14,972 nt of DNA from Desulfovermiculus sp041686195 (GCA_041686195.1 JAWLEI010000077.1:1-14972), one strand, 5' to 3'; counted from the first letter of the stretch, positions 1 through 6,728 are shown. Notes: generated by a model not told the origin, from the letters alone. Numbers and translations: made by a program.

Positions 1-23
1 CTGAACACCGAACACTGAACACT
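1..23. repeat. Short heptamer tandem repeat (CYGAACA)x3
   Basis: Three head-to-tail 7-bp units (CTGAACA, CCGAACA, CTGAACA) followed by CT. The array may continue left of the window. The reverse complement of the unit, TGTTCAG, occurs singly at 1637-1643 and 1723-1729, both in the next spacer. The unit length matches the CAGAGAT-type arrays elsewhere in the window, but the sequence differs. Confidence 0.6.
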
Positions 24-57
24 CCAAATCTTGTCTCATAAAGAATCAGGAGCCAAT

Positions 58-897
58 ATGCGCAACATAGACGCCCAGGAGGTTCACGCCAAGGTACGGG
101 ACATGGTCAAGCATGCGGCCACCCATCTGCCCCGGGACGTGGAAAAGGCTCTGGAGAAGGCCAGAGATGAAGAGGAAACGGATACAGCCAAAGAAATCCT
201 GGATCAACTTCTGGAAAACGCCCGCCTGGCCCGAACAAGTGGTCTGCCTCTGTGCCAGGACACCGGAGTGGCCGTTTTTTTTGTAGAAATCGGGGCTGAG
301 TGTCGGGTCCAGGGTGAAGATCTGAGCCAGGTCTTAAACCGGGCCATGGTAGATGCCTATGAACAGGGCTATTTGCGCAAGTCTCTGGCCCATCCCCTGA
401 CTCGGGCCAATACCGGGAACAATGCCCCGGCTTTTATCCACTACGATCTGGTTCCAGGCCAGGAGCTGAAGATCAAGTTCATGGCCAAAGGCGGGGGGAG
501 CGAGAATATGTCCAGGTGCACCATGCTCACTCCGGCCCAAGGCTGGGAGGGAATCAAAGATTTTGTCCTTCAGCGCATGGCCGAGGCCGGCCCCAACCCC
601 TGCCCCCCGACCATAGTTGGGGTAGGGGTTGGCGGAACGTTCGATCTGGCCCCGGTCCTGGCCAAGAAAGCCTTGTTTCGACCCCTGGGCCAGGCTCATC
701 CGGATCCGGAGATTGCGGCCCTGGAAAAAGAGCTTCTAAATGAGATCAATGGGCTGGGTATCGGCCCCATGGGTTTGGGAGGCAAGACCACCAGCCTGGG
801 GGTGCACATGAACATCTCCCCATGCCATATCGCCAGCTTGCCCTTAGCAGTAAATTTTCAGTGCCATTCATCCAGACACCAGGAGGTTGTGCTTTAA
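58..897 (+). CDS. Fumarate hydratase, Fe-S (class I) type, alpha subunit
   Basis: This is the N-terminal half of an oxygen-sensitive [4Fe-4S] fumarase that interconverts fumarate and malate; it is a separate subunit here. The product is 279 residues, usual for the split family. Seen: PLCQDTG with Cys66, KGGGSENMSRC (144-154), a CPPTIVGVGVGG stretch with Cys182, and a C-terminal SPCHIASLPLAVNFQCHSSRH-like end with Cys256 and Cys269. Three of these cysteines should ligate the cluster; Cys66 and Cys182 are the likeliest, the third is uncertain. The ATG at 58 is chosen because AGGAG (48-52) lies 5 nt upstream; an in-frame TTG at 31 has no such site. The stop overlaps the beta-subunit start by one base, so the two are translationally coupled. 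In this cluster it hydrates fumarate on the way back to oxaloacetate. Confidence 0.95.
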   Translation: MRNIDAQEVHAKVRDMVKHAATHLPRDVEKALEKARDEEETDTAKEILDQLLENARLARTSGLPLCQDTGVAVFFVEIGAECRVQGEDLSQVLNRAMVDAYEQGYLRKSLAHPLTRANTGNNAPAFIHYDLVPGQELKIKFMAKGGGSENMSRCTMLTPAQGWEGIKDFVLQRMAEAGPNPCPPTIVGVGVGGTFDLAPVLAKKALFRPLGQAHPDPEIAALEKELLNEINGLGIGPMGLGGKTTSLGVHMNISPCHIASLPLAVNFQCHSSRHQEVVL

Positions 898-1436
898 TGC
901 AGACCCACAAATTGACCACTCCACTCACGGATGAGGCAGTAGGCCAGCTCAAAGCCGGTGATGTGGTCTTGCTGACCGGGACCATCTACACTGCGCGAGA
1001 TGCAGCCCACAAAAGAATTGTGCAGGCCCTGGACAGGGGTGAAGAACCACCGTTTCCCTTGCAGGGCGCTGTCATCTATTATGTCGGCCCTACCCCGGCC
1101 CCTCCGGGCCGGCCCATTGGGGCAGCCGGGCCGACCACAAGTTATCGCATGGACTCCTTTGCTCCTCGTTTGTACAGTCTGGGGGTCAAGGCCACCATGG
1201 GCAAAGGGAAGCGGGCTCCTGAGGTCAAAGAGGCCATGAAAGAACATAACGCGGTGTATCTGGGGGCGACCGGCGGGGCCGGGGCTCTGCTCTCGCAGCG
1301 GATCAAACAGGCCAGGGTCATTGCCTATGAAGATCTGGGACCGGAGGCGGTTCGGGAGCTGGTGGTGGAGGACTTTCCTGCTCTGGTGATCAACGATGTG
1401 TATGGTCAGGAGCTGTATGTGAGCCCGAAGAGGTGA
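897..1436 (+). CDS. Fumarate hydratase, Fe-S type, beta subunit
   Basis: This is the C-terminal (swivelling) half of class I fumarase, 179 residues, the normal size for the separate subunit. Recognisable family motifs are TGTIYTARDAAHKR near residue 30, YYVGPTPAPPGRPIGAAGPTTSYRMD around 65-90, GKGKR near 105 and GATGGAGALL near 125. The start is the ATG in TAATG, which shares its A with the alpha-subunit stop; AGGAGG at 881-886 is its ribosome binding site. An upstream in-frame ATG at 822 lies inside the alpha gene and is rejected. The gene is complete and ends one base before the assembly gap; its last 98 bases reappear after the gap as an artefact. Confidence 0.95.
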   Translation: MQTHKLTTPLTDEAVGQLKAGDVVLLTGTIYTARDAAHKRIVQALDRGEEPPFPLQGAVIYYVGPTPAPPGRPIGAAGPTTSYRMDSFAPRLYSLGVKATMGKGKRAPEVKEAMKEHNAVYLGATGGAGALLSQRIKQARVIAYEDLGPEAVRELVVEDFPALVINDVYGQELYVSPKR

Positions 1437-1437
1437 G

Positions 1438-1537
1438 NNNNNNNNNNNNNNNNNNNNNNNNNNNNNNNNNNNNNNNNNNNNNNNNNNNNNNNNNNNNNNN
1501 NNNNNNNNNNNNNNNNNNNNNNNNNNNNNNNNNNNNN
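1438..1537. other. Assembly gap (100 N) between 99-bp direct duplicates
   Basis: Exactly 100 N. The 99 bases before it (1339-1437) are repeated without change directly after it (1538-1636). A fixed 100-N spacer with an exact 99-base overlap is what unmerged assembly contigs look like. Collapsing the overlap would leave about 117 bp between the fumarase beta gene and the next gene. Confidence 0.9.
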
Positions 1538-1636
1538 GACCGGAGGCGGTTCGGGAGCTGGTGGTGGAGGACTTTCCTGCTCTGGTGATCAACGATGTGT
1601 ATGGTCAGGAGCTGTATGTGAGCCCGAAGAGGTGAG
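1538..1636 (+). pseudogene. Duplicate 3' end of fumarase beta gene, probable assembly artefact
   Basis: Base-for-base copy of 1339-1437. It encodes the last 32 residues of the fumarase beta subunit and its TGA stop, with no start codon. With a real duplication some divergence or different flanks would be expected. The copy begins directly at the N run and ends where the original contig ended, so it should not be treated as a true second gene fragment. Confidence 0.85.
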
Positions 1637-1700
1637 TGTTCAGATTTGCCTCCGGCAAATCTGAAATATTTTTTTGCCCCAAGGCGGGCAAAAAAAGGAA
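1637..1700 (+). repeat. Double-hairpin repeat element, copy 1
   Basis: Two adjacent hairpins. Hairpin A is TTCAGATTTGCC (1639-1650), loop TCC, then its exact complement (1654-1665): 12 perfect pairs. Hairpin B is TTTTTTTGCCC (1669-1679), loop CAAGGC, then GGGCAAAAAAA (1686-1696): 11 perfect pairs. Related copies lie at 10301-10356 (same orientation) and 8459-8516 (inverted). The shared loop of hairpin B (CCAAGGC, with one change in the third copy) shows common descent rather than chance terminators. Confidence 0.75.
1639..1675 (+). terminator. Possible Rho-independent terminator of the fumarase genes
   Basis: Hairpin A (12 bp, 3-nt loop) is followed, after AAT, by a run rich in T that ends in seven consecutive T (1669-1675). 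It lies directly after the fumarase beta stop once the gap is collapsed. The stem is only moderately GC-rich, and the T tract can also pair in hairpin B, so termination efficiency is uncertain. Confidence 0.45.
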
Positions 1701-1752
1701 CAATGTTTATTTACCTGTTCCATAGTGTTCAGCGCAACCAAGGGAGTGATTC

Positions 1753-1953
1753 ATGAGCGTACCAGCCAAGAAGGTGGCCGCCATTGCCTCGGCCATATAC
1801 ACCTGTTTGGGAGAGGAAGGCCGGGTCCAGTATATGGAGCCGCAGGCCCAGACTCAGCCTCCCAGGTTTTACGGGGGCAGTCCCTGGGCCATGTCCGGGC
1901 GGCAAGCTATGATGGACAGACAGTATCACGTCCAGTTTCGGCTCAATCGTTGA
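1753..1953 (+). CDS. Small conserved-looking protein beside the carboxyltransferase (66 aa)
   Basis: A 66-residue protein of unknown function. The N-terminus is Ala/Ile-rich (KKVAAIASAIYTCLGEEG), a potential amphipathic helix; a Gln/Pro-rich middle follows; the C-terminus is PWAMSGRQAMMDRQYHVQFRLNR-like and strongly basic. No signal peptide or convincing membrane segment is visible. AGGGAG (1741-1746) sits 6 nt before the ATG, and the gene stops 58 bp before the 5S/biotinyl gene. From memory, short proteins with a PWxxxGRQxxM-type end are often encoded beside OadA/PycB-like carboxyltransferases, so a structural or assembly role in that enzyme is inferred, not shown. It is not clearly an OadG (gamma) subunit, because that has an N-terminal membrane helix. 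Confidence 0.7.
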   Translation: MSVPAKKVAAIASAIYTCLGEEGRVQYMEPQAQTQPPRFYGGSPWAMSGRQAMMDRQYHVQFRLNR

Positions 1954-2011
1954 GTTTAAAAGTGAAACCAGAATTGTATGCGCAAGGACCCAAGAGTGCA
2001 AGGAGAAGAAT

Positions 2012-3991
2012 ATGAGTGAAGAACACGGGAAACTTGTAGCCGGTTCACTGGATGAGTCGGTGGAGGTCAATAATCCCCTCAAGATCCAGGACCTGACCTT
2101 TCGGGACGGGCATCAATCCCTGTTTGCCACCCGGGGACGAACCGAAGATCTGGTGCCCATTGCCGAGGAGATGAACAAGGTGGGCTTTTTTGCCATGGAG
2201 GTCTGGGGCGGGGCCACCTTTGACACCATGCACCGTTTTTTGGGTGAGGATCCCTGGGAAAGGATCCGGACGTTAAAAAAATACATCCCGGACACTCCTT
2301 TTTCCATGCTTCTTCGGGGCCAGAATCTCGTCGGATACCGCAATTATGCCGATGATGTCGCCGAAGCCTTTGTGGAACGCTGTTGCGTGAACGGAATTGA
2401 TGTCTTCCGAGTCTTTGATGCCTTAAACGACTTTCGCAACTTTGAAACCGTAGTCAAGGTAATCAAAGAGAATAATAAGCATTTTCAGGGCTCCATCTGC
2501 TTTTCTCTGACTGAGCGGCGCATGGGCGGGCCGGTGTACAACTTGCAGTACTACACAGACAAGGCCAAAGAACTGGAGGACATGGGTGCTCATACCATAT
2601 GCATCAAGGATATGGCCGGCCTCATAGCTCCTTATGATGCCTATGAATTGGTCAAGACCCTTAAAGAGACGGTCCAGGTTCCCATCCATCTGCACAGCCA
2701 CTTCACTTCCGGAATGGCCGATCTGTCCATGCTCAAGGCCATTGAGGCCGGGGTGGATATCATAGATGTCTGCCTTGCTCCCTGGGCCTACAGGACCTCC
2801 CATCCCGGGCTGGAGCCTTTGGTTGTGGCCCTGCAGGGTACAAACCGAGATACCGGTTTTGATCTGAAGCAATTGACCAGGTGTTCTGAACATTTTGTCA
2901 AAATTACACCCAAATACAGGCATCTGCTCGATGACCGCATATCGGTCATTGACACCAACGTCCTCCTGCATCAGACCCCGGGTGGAATGCTCTCCAACCT
3001 GGTCAATCAGCTGCGGGAAATGGACGCCATAGATAAGCTGGACGAGGTGTTCAAGGAACTGCCCCGGGTGCGCAAAGAACTGGGCCAGGTCCCGCTGGTC
3101 ACCCCCACCAGTCAGATCGTCGGTACCCAGACTGTGAACAATGTCCTCTTTGACACTGAAGAAGAGCGGTACAAGATGATCACTGCCCAGGTCAAAGATC
3201 TGTGCTACGGACTCTATGGCCAGACCCCGGCCGGAGTGGATCCTGAGGTCCAGAAAAAGGCCTTGAAGGGGTATCCGCGTGGAGAAGAGCCCTTTCATGG
3301 CCGGCCTGCAGATATCCTGGAACCGGAATTGGACAAAGCCAAAAAAGACGTGGAAGACTTGGCCAAAGACATCGACGATGTCCTTATTTATGCCCTGTAT
3401 CCAACCACAGGCAAGCGGTTCTTGAAATGGAAATACGGGTTGGAGGAGATGCCGGATGAGGTCAAGCCCCGCAGCCTGGAAGAAGGCCAACGCATAGTTG
3501 ATCTTATTGAACAGGCCAAAAAGGGCCTTGTAGCGGAGACATCAAAAAAACCAGGACCAGCCAAAGGAGACGATGTGCGTACATTTAATGTGTATGTAGA
3601 CGGTGAATACTTCAGTGTAGAGGTGGAGCAGGTCGGCGGAGAGCCTGTGGTCAGCTCGATCGCTCCGGCAGGGCAAACGGCCGGACAACAACAGCCGGCC
3701 CAACCGGCTGCCCAGCCAGCTGCTCAGCAACCGGCAAAACCCCAGGCAGAAGCAGCCCCCAAGGCTGCACCAAGTGCGGGAACCACAGTAGAAGCGCCCA
3801 TGCCGGGCATGATCATTCGGTTTGAAGTTGATGAAGGCGAAGAGGTCAATGAAGGCGATCCCTTGCTCATTTTAGAGGCCATGAAGATGGAAAACGCCAT
3901 CAATGCCCCAACTTCCGGCACGGTCAAAGAAATCCGCTTCAAGGAAGGGGAGAGCGTGAAAAAAGGCGATGTGCTTGTGGTGATCGGCTAA
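2012..3991 (+). CDS. Carboxyltransferase 5S-type domain fused to biotin carboxyl carrier (transcarboxylase / PycB / OadA family)
   Basis: The 659-residue protein transfers a carboxyl group between biotin and pyruvate/oxaloacetate. Residues about 20-300 form the metal-dependent barrel: RDGHQS with Asp32, IKDMAG with Lys199 (the carbamylated lysine position) and HLHSH with His228 and His230, aligning with Asp23, Lys184, His215 and His217 of the Propionibacterium 5S subunit. A conserved PYC/OADA domain follows to about 480 (PGGMLSN, TPTSQIVGTQ). A Pro/Ala/Gln-rich linker (about 555-595) leads to a biotinyl domain with EAMKMEN, Lys625 being the biotin site. AGGAG at 2001-2005 supports the start. 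Malate dehydrogenase follows after 19 bp. With the 12S gene at 8734 and no biotin carboxylase or OadB here, methylmalonyl-CoA:pyruvate transcarboxylase is the likeliest role; pyruvate carboxylase subunit B remains possible. Confidence 0.93.
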   Translation: MSEEHGKLVAGSLDESVEVNNPLKIQDLTFRDGHQSLFATRGRTEDLVPIAEEMNKVGFFAMEVWGGATFDTMHRFLGEDPWERIRTLKKYIPDTPFSMLLRGQNLVGYRNYADDVAEAFVERCCVNGIDVFRVFDALNDFRNFETVVKVIKENNKHFQGSICFSLTERRMGGPVYNLQYYTDKAKELEDMGAHTICIKDMAGLIAPYDAYELVKTLKETVQVPIHLHSHFTSGMADLSMLKAIEAGVDIIDVCLAPWAYRTSHPGLEPLVVALQGTNRDTGFDLKQLTRCSEHFVKITPKYRHLLDDRISVIDTNVLLHQTPGGMLSNLVNQLREMDAIDKLDEVFKELPRVRKELGQVPLVTPTSQIVGTQTVNNVLFDTEEERYKMITAQVKDLCYGLYGQTPAGVDPEVQKKALKGYPRGEEPFHGRPADILEPELDKAKKDVEDLAKDIDDVLIYALYPTTGKRFLKWKYGLEEMPDEVKPRSLEEGQRIVDLIEQAKKGLVAETSKKPGPAKGDDVRTFNVYVDGEYFSVEVEQVGGEPVVSSIAPAGQTAGQQQPAQPAAQPAAQQPAKPQAEAAPKAAPSAGTTVEAPMPGMIIRFEVDEGEEVNEGDPLLILEAMKMENAINAPTSGTVKEIRFKEGESVKKGDVLVVIG

Positions 3992-4010
3992 CGTGCAAGG
4001 AGGACTTGAG

Positions 4011-4943
4011 ATGAAAACGCGCAAAAAAATTACTGTGGTCGGAGCGGGATTTGTTGGGGCCACTGCCGCGCATTGGGCTGCCCTCAAAGAGCTGGGTGAT
4101 GTGTGCCTGATCGATATTGTGGAAGGCATGCCCCAAGGAAAGGGGTTGGACCTTCGCCAGGCCTCACCTATTGAGGGTTTTGACTCGGATGTCATCGGGA
4201 CCAATGATTACGCTGACACAGCTGACTCGGATATCGTGATCATCACTGCTGGCCTGCCCCGCAAGCCCGGAATGAGCCGGGATGATCTGCTGGCCAAGAA
4301 CACGGACATTGTCAAAAGTGTGACTGAGCAGGTGGCCAAGTATTCCCCGGACGCGGTTATTATTGTCGTGGCCAATCCTCTGGACGCCATGGTCTATGTA
4401 GCTCACAAAGTGAGCGGTTTCGCGCCGAACAAGGTCATTGGCATGGCCGGAGTATTGGACTCAGCAAGGTTTCGTACCTTTATTTCCATGGAGCTGGACG
4501 TGTCTGTGGAAGATATCAACGCCTTTGTCCTGGGCGGACACGGAGACAGTATGGTTCCTTTGCCCAGGTACAGCACTGTGGCCGGCATTCCCCTGCCTGA
4601 TCTTTTGCCTGAGGATAAGATCGAGGCCATGGTGCAGCGTACCCGGGACGGTGGAGCGGAGATCGTGGGCCTTTTGAAGTCCGGAAGCGCCTTTTTCGCC
4701 CCTTCGGCCGCTGCTGTGGAGATGGCCGAATCTATTCTCAAGGACAAAAAGCGCATCCTGCCCTGTGCGGCTTATTGCGATCAGGAATACGGTGTGGGGG
4801 GGCATTTTGTCGGCGTGCCGGTCAAGCTCGGGGCCAATGGAGTGGAGCAGGTGATTGAGATCTCCTTGTTGCCGGAGGAAAAGGCCGCTTTTGAAAAGTC
4901 GGTGCAGGCCGTCAAAGGCCTGGTCCAAAAGATTGATCTCTAG
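4011..4943 (+). CDS. mdh: Malate dehydrogenase (NAD, LDH-like type)
   Basis: Cytoplasmic oxidation of malate to oxaloacetate, which feeds the transcarboxylase. The product is 310 residues, typical for this family. Visible sites: nucleotide-binding GAGFVGAT (11-18), Asp35 at the end of the second strand (NAD rather than NADP preference), the substrate loop GLPRKPGMSRDDLL with Arg84 and Arg90, NPLD (122-125), VLDSARF with Asp150 and Arg153, and GGHGDSMVPL with catalytic His177. An arginine in the loop where lactate dehydrogenases have glutamine supports malate specificity. The ATG at 4011 has AAGGAGG (3997-4003) 7 nt upstream; an in-frame GTG at 3993 would put this site inside the gene and is rejected. 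Short spacing from the 5S gene suggests cotranscription. Confidence 0.96.
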   Translation: MKTRKKITVVGAGFVGATAAHWAALKELGDVCLIDIVEGMPQGKGLDLRQASPIEGFDSDVIGTNDYADTADSDIVIITAGLPRKPGMSRDDLLAKNTDIVKSVTEQVAKYSPDAVIIVVANPLDAMVYVAHKVSGFAPNKVIGMAGVLDSARFRTFISMELDVSVEDINAFVLGGHGDSMVPLPRYSTVAGIPLPDLLPEDKIEAMVQRTRDGGAEIVGLLKSGSAFFAPSAAAVEMAESILKDKKRILPCAAYCDQEYGVGGHFVGVPVKLGANGVEQVIEISLLPEEKAAFEKSVQAVKGLVQKIDL

Positions 4944-4954
4944 GCCTGGTAATC

Positions 4955-4977
4955 GCCGGGCATGGTGCATGCCCGGC
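4955..4977 (+). other. Perfect 10-bp hairpin in the mdh to mutase-small-subunit spacer
   Basis: GCCGGGCATG (4955-4964), loop GTG, then its exact complement (4968-4977). No T tract follows, so it is not a standard terminator. It lies 35 bp before the next start codon and could mark RNA processing, protect an mRNA end or act as a partial attenuator. It may also simply be a chance or repeat-derived hairpin. Confidence 0.5.
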
Positions 4978-5012
4978 TGCCGGTTGAATCCTTGGGGAGA
5001 AGGAGCACATTT

Positions 5013-5414
5013 ATGGCTCAGGAAGAAAAACGGTATCGAATTCTGATCGGAAAACCTGGGTTGGACGGACACGACCGGGGGGCCAAGTGTATTGCCCGGG
5101 CCTTGCGGGACAATGGATTTGAAGTTGTCTACACCGGCATCCGGCGAACTCCGGAAGAAATCGCTGTGGCCGCCATTCAAGAGGATGTCGACGCCATTGG
5201 TCTTTCCTCTTTGTCCGGGGCCCATCTGCAGCTTTTTCCGGAAGTTATTGAAAGCCTTAAAAAGCACGATGCCTCCGACATCCCGGTCATTGGCGGAGGC
5301 ATCATCCCGGAGGAAGATGTGCCGGTACTCAAGGAGCACGGAGTAAAGGCCGTATTTAACCCCGGAACCACTATGGAAGAGATCATTTCCACTTTTCGCG
5401 GCCTCTGTGGGTGA
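5013..5414 (+). CDS. Methylmalonyl-CoA mutase, cobalamin-binding (C-terminal) subunit
   Basis: The 133-residue B12-binding partner of the catalytic chain at 6729-8372; together they interconvert (R)-methylmalonyl-CoA and succinyl-CoA. The motif GKPGLDGHDRG (13-23) contains the DxHxxG signature, with His20 the expected lower cobalt ligand. It is followed by LSSLSGAH and GGGIIP, which line the nucleotide tail pocket. Length and motifs match stand-alone B12 subunits of split mutases. The start at 5013 is chosen over an in-frame ATG at 4962 because AAGGAG (5000-5005) lies 7 nt before it and the earlier start would run through the spacer hairpin. The stop codon is directly followed by a heptamer array. 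Confidence 0.95.
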   Translation: MAQEEKRYRILIGKPGLDGHDRGAKCIARALRDNGFEVVYTGIRRTPEEIAVAAIQEDVDAIGLSSLSGAHLQLFPEVIESLKKHDASDIPVIGGGIIPEEDVPVLKEHGVKAVFNPGTTMEEIISTFRGLCG

Positions 5415-5487
5415 CAGAAGACAGAGGACAGAAGACAGAGGTCAGAGATCAGAGATCAGAGATCAGAGGTCAGAGGTCAGAGATCAG
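5415..5487. repeat. Heptamer tandem array, ten CAGARRN units
   Basis: Ten uninterrupted 7-bp units from 5415 to 5484 (CAGAAGA, CAGAGGA, CAGAAGA, CAGAGGT, three CAGAGAT, two CAGAGGT, CAGAGAT), then a partial CAG. The first unit starts at the base after the mutase small-subunit stop. The same unit family forms arrays at 10561-10602 and 14776-14845. There are no unique spacers between units, so it is not a CRISPR. Confidence 0.9.
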
Positions 5488-5504
5488 TCCCGCCATGGCG
5501 GGAC
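5487..5504. repeat. 18-bp perfect palindrome
   Basis: GTCCCGCCATGGCGGGAC is its own reverse complement and begins at the end of the heptamer array. It could be a protein-binding site or a hairpin in RNA, but no T tract follows. It may be one module of a mosaic repeat with the adjoining heptamers. Confidence 0.55.
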
Positions 5505-5541
5505 CGCTGACCGCAGACGCTCAGTTTGATTGGATATGAAA

Positions 5542-5689
5542 CCGGGCATGAAGAGGGCTGGGCCTCGGAGAGAACCAGCCTACCCGGAAAAGCCACGGCC
5601 TCAGTAGCCCGGCCATCTCCGAGGGCCGGGGGGGAACCTGGATGAGAGGGCAGAGGACTGACGGGACAAAAATCTCACATTTGAGGCCG
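5542..5689 (+). ncRNA. Candidate structured leader RNA upstream of meaB (two hairpins with complementary loops)
   Basis: Helix 1: CCGGG (5542-5546) with CCCGG (5583-5587), enclosing GGCTGG (5556-5561) with CCAGCC (5575-5580), 13-nt loop. Helix 2: CCCGGCC (5608-5614) with GGCCGGG (5624-5630), 9-nt loop. CTCGGAGA in loop 1 (5564-5571) is exactly complementary to TCTCCGAG in loop 2 (5616-5623), which would allow an 8-bp kissing interaction, or an alternative long helix 5561-5571 with 5616-5627 (one bulge). CGGCCTCA (5596-5603) also matches TGAGGCCG (5682-5689). The placement before a B12-enzyme chaperone gene invites a riboswitch reading, but I see no B12-box or other known class. Function and transcription are unproven; strong GC content can create pairs by chance. 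Confidence 0.4.
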
Positions 5690-5735
5690 GCTTACAGCGA
5701 AGGCTTAAAGGCAGGAAACTGCATTGGGAAAGGAA

Positions 5736-6653
5736 ATGGATATTCAGGCCATAAAAAACGGGATCGGGGCCAGAAACAGCCGGGCCCTGGCCAAGGCCAT
5801 TTCACTGGTCGAAGATGGAGCGGAAGAAGCTGATGAACTCCTGGCTTCACTGGATCATTCACTCATTGACTCCAGTGCAGTGATAGGAATCACCGGAGCT
5901 CCGGGGGCCGGGAAGTCGACCCTGACCGACAAGCTCGTCGCTGCATGCCGGGAACGGGAAAAACGGGTGGGGGTGATCGCTATTGACCCCTCATCACCCA
6001 TATCCGGGGGGTCCATTCACGGCGACCGGATCAGGATGATGCAGCATGCTCTGGATATGGATGTGGTGGTTCGGTCCATGGCTACCAGAGGCCGGCTGGG
6101 CGGATTGTGCGCAGCTGCGGGAGCTGCATCCCGGATCATGGCCAGTGCCGGGTGTGATCCGATTATCATTGAGACGGTCGGGGTTGGCCAGTCCGAAATG
6201 GATATCATCCGTATTGCCGATGTCACGGCCCTGGTTTCCGCACCCGGCCTGGGTGACGATATCCAGGCCTTGAAGGCCGGCCTTCTGGAAGTGGCTGATC
6301 TCATGGTGGTGAACAAGGCGGACAAGCCCGGGGCGGACATGCTGGCCATGGAGCTGGGGGAGGTGGCTCGGGCCAAAGGGAGGCAGGTCCTGATGACTGT
6401 GGCCTCCGAGGGCAAAGGAGTACCCGAACTCTTGGACTCCATGCAGGAGATCTTTGATGCCAAGCGGGCCTCCGGGCAGCGGGACAAGCAGCGGGCTGAA
6501 TGCCGGAACATGGAAGTCGTGGACTGGGGCCTGGAAATGCTCCGGCCATATCTCTATGCCCGGAGCCTGGCGCAGGAAAATTTCAAAGGAGATCCCCGGA
6601 TTAGAGCAAAGCAGATTGTTGACCGCTTATTGGAGAACACAAAATCGCTTTGA
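5736..6653 (+). CDS. meaB: MeaB/ArgK-family GTPase, methylmalonyl-CoA mutase chaperone
   Basis: A G-protein that gates adenosylcobalamin loading and protects methylmalonyl-CoA mutase from inactivation. From the chosen start it has 305 residues. Visible sites: Walker A GAPGAGKST (54-62), DPSSPISGGSIHGDRIRM (84-101) carrying metal-binding and switch residues, ETVGVGQSE (146-154), and guanine-specificity NKAD (193-196). The C-terminal part is the helical dimerisation arm. The start is ambiguous: ATG at 5736 fits the family N-terminus (MDIQAI...) but its ribosome site is poor; an in-frame TTG at 5724 has AGGA 7 nt upstream and adds four residues. Its position just before the mutase catalytic gene, 75 bp away, supports the MeaB assignment over lysine/arginine transport ATPase, an old misnomer of the family. 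Confidence 0.95.
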   Translation: MDIQAIKNGIGARNSRALAKAISLVEDGAEEADELLASLDHSLIDSSAVIGITGAPGAGKSTLTDKLVAACREREKRVGVIAIDPSSPISGGSIHGDRIRMMQHALDMDVVVRSMATRGRLGGLCAAAGAASRIMASAGCDPIIIETVGVGQSEMDIIRIADVTALVSAPGLGDDIQALKAGLLEVADLMVVNKADKPGADMLAMELGEVARAKGRQVLMTVASEGKGVPELLDSMQEIFDAKRASGQRDKQRAECRNMEVVDWGLEMLRPYLYARSLAQENFKGDPRIRAKQIVDRLLENTKSL

Positions 6654-6728
6654 GCAGAGTTCTCAAGGTGTTGACTTGTTGTACGGGCATCGTTTGTGCG
6701 GGCCAGAAAGACAAAGGGGTAATGAGTT

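Noticed and set aside
1538..1636. Genuine duplicated fumarase gene fragment
   Set aside because: It is identical over exactly 99 bases and bounded by a 100-N gap, with the same pattern at the second gap. An assembly artefact explains both.
1669..1696. Hairpin B as a terminator
   Set aside because: The T run precedes the stem and the A run follows it on both strands' reading, so no U tract trails the hairpin. Only hairpin A with the following T run fits a terminator.
1674..2015. 113-codon + strand frame overlapping the 66-residue gene
   Set aside because: It starts inside the repeat hairpin and overlaps the 66-residue frame, which has the better ribosome site and more protein-like sequence.
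2423..3490. 355-codon minus-strand open frame opposite the 5S gene
   Set aside because: It is fully overlapped by the well-supported carboxyltransferase, and its product resembles no family I know and has no ribosome site context.
5415..5487. CRISPR-like array
   Set aside because: The units are 7 bp and directly adjacent with no unique spacers, and no cas gene is nearby. This is a simple heptamer tandem repeat.
5542..5689. Cobalamin riboswitch controlling meaB and the mutase
   Set aside because: It would fit the B12 context, but I find no B12-box-like sequence or the conserved core around a GCCACTG element. Only a generic structured-RNA call is supported.
6654..6728. Promoter between meaB and the mutase large subunit (TTGACT at about 6672)
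   Set aside because: No -10 hexamer lies at a suitable distance, and the short spacer is consistent with cotranscription.
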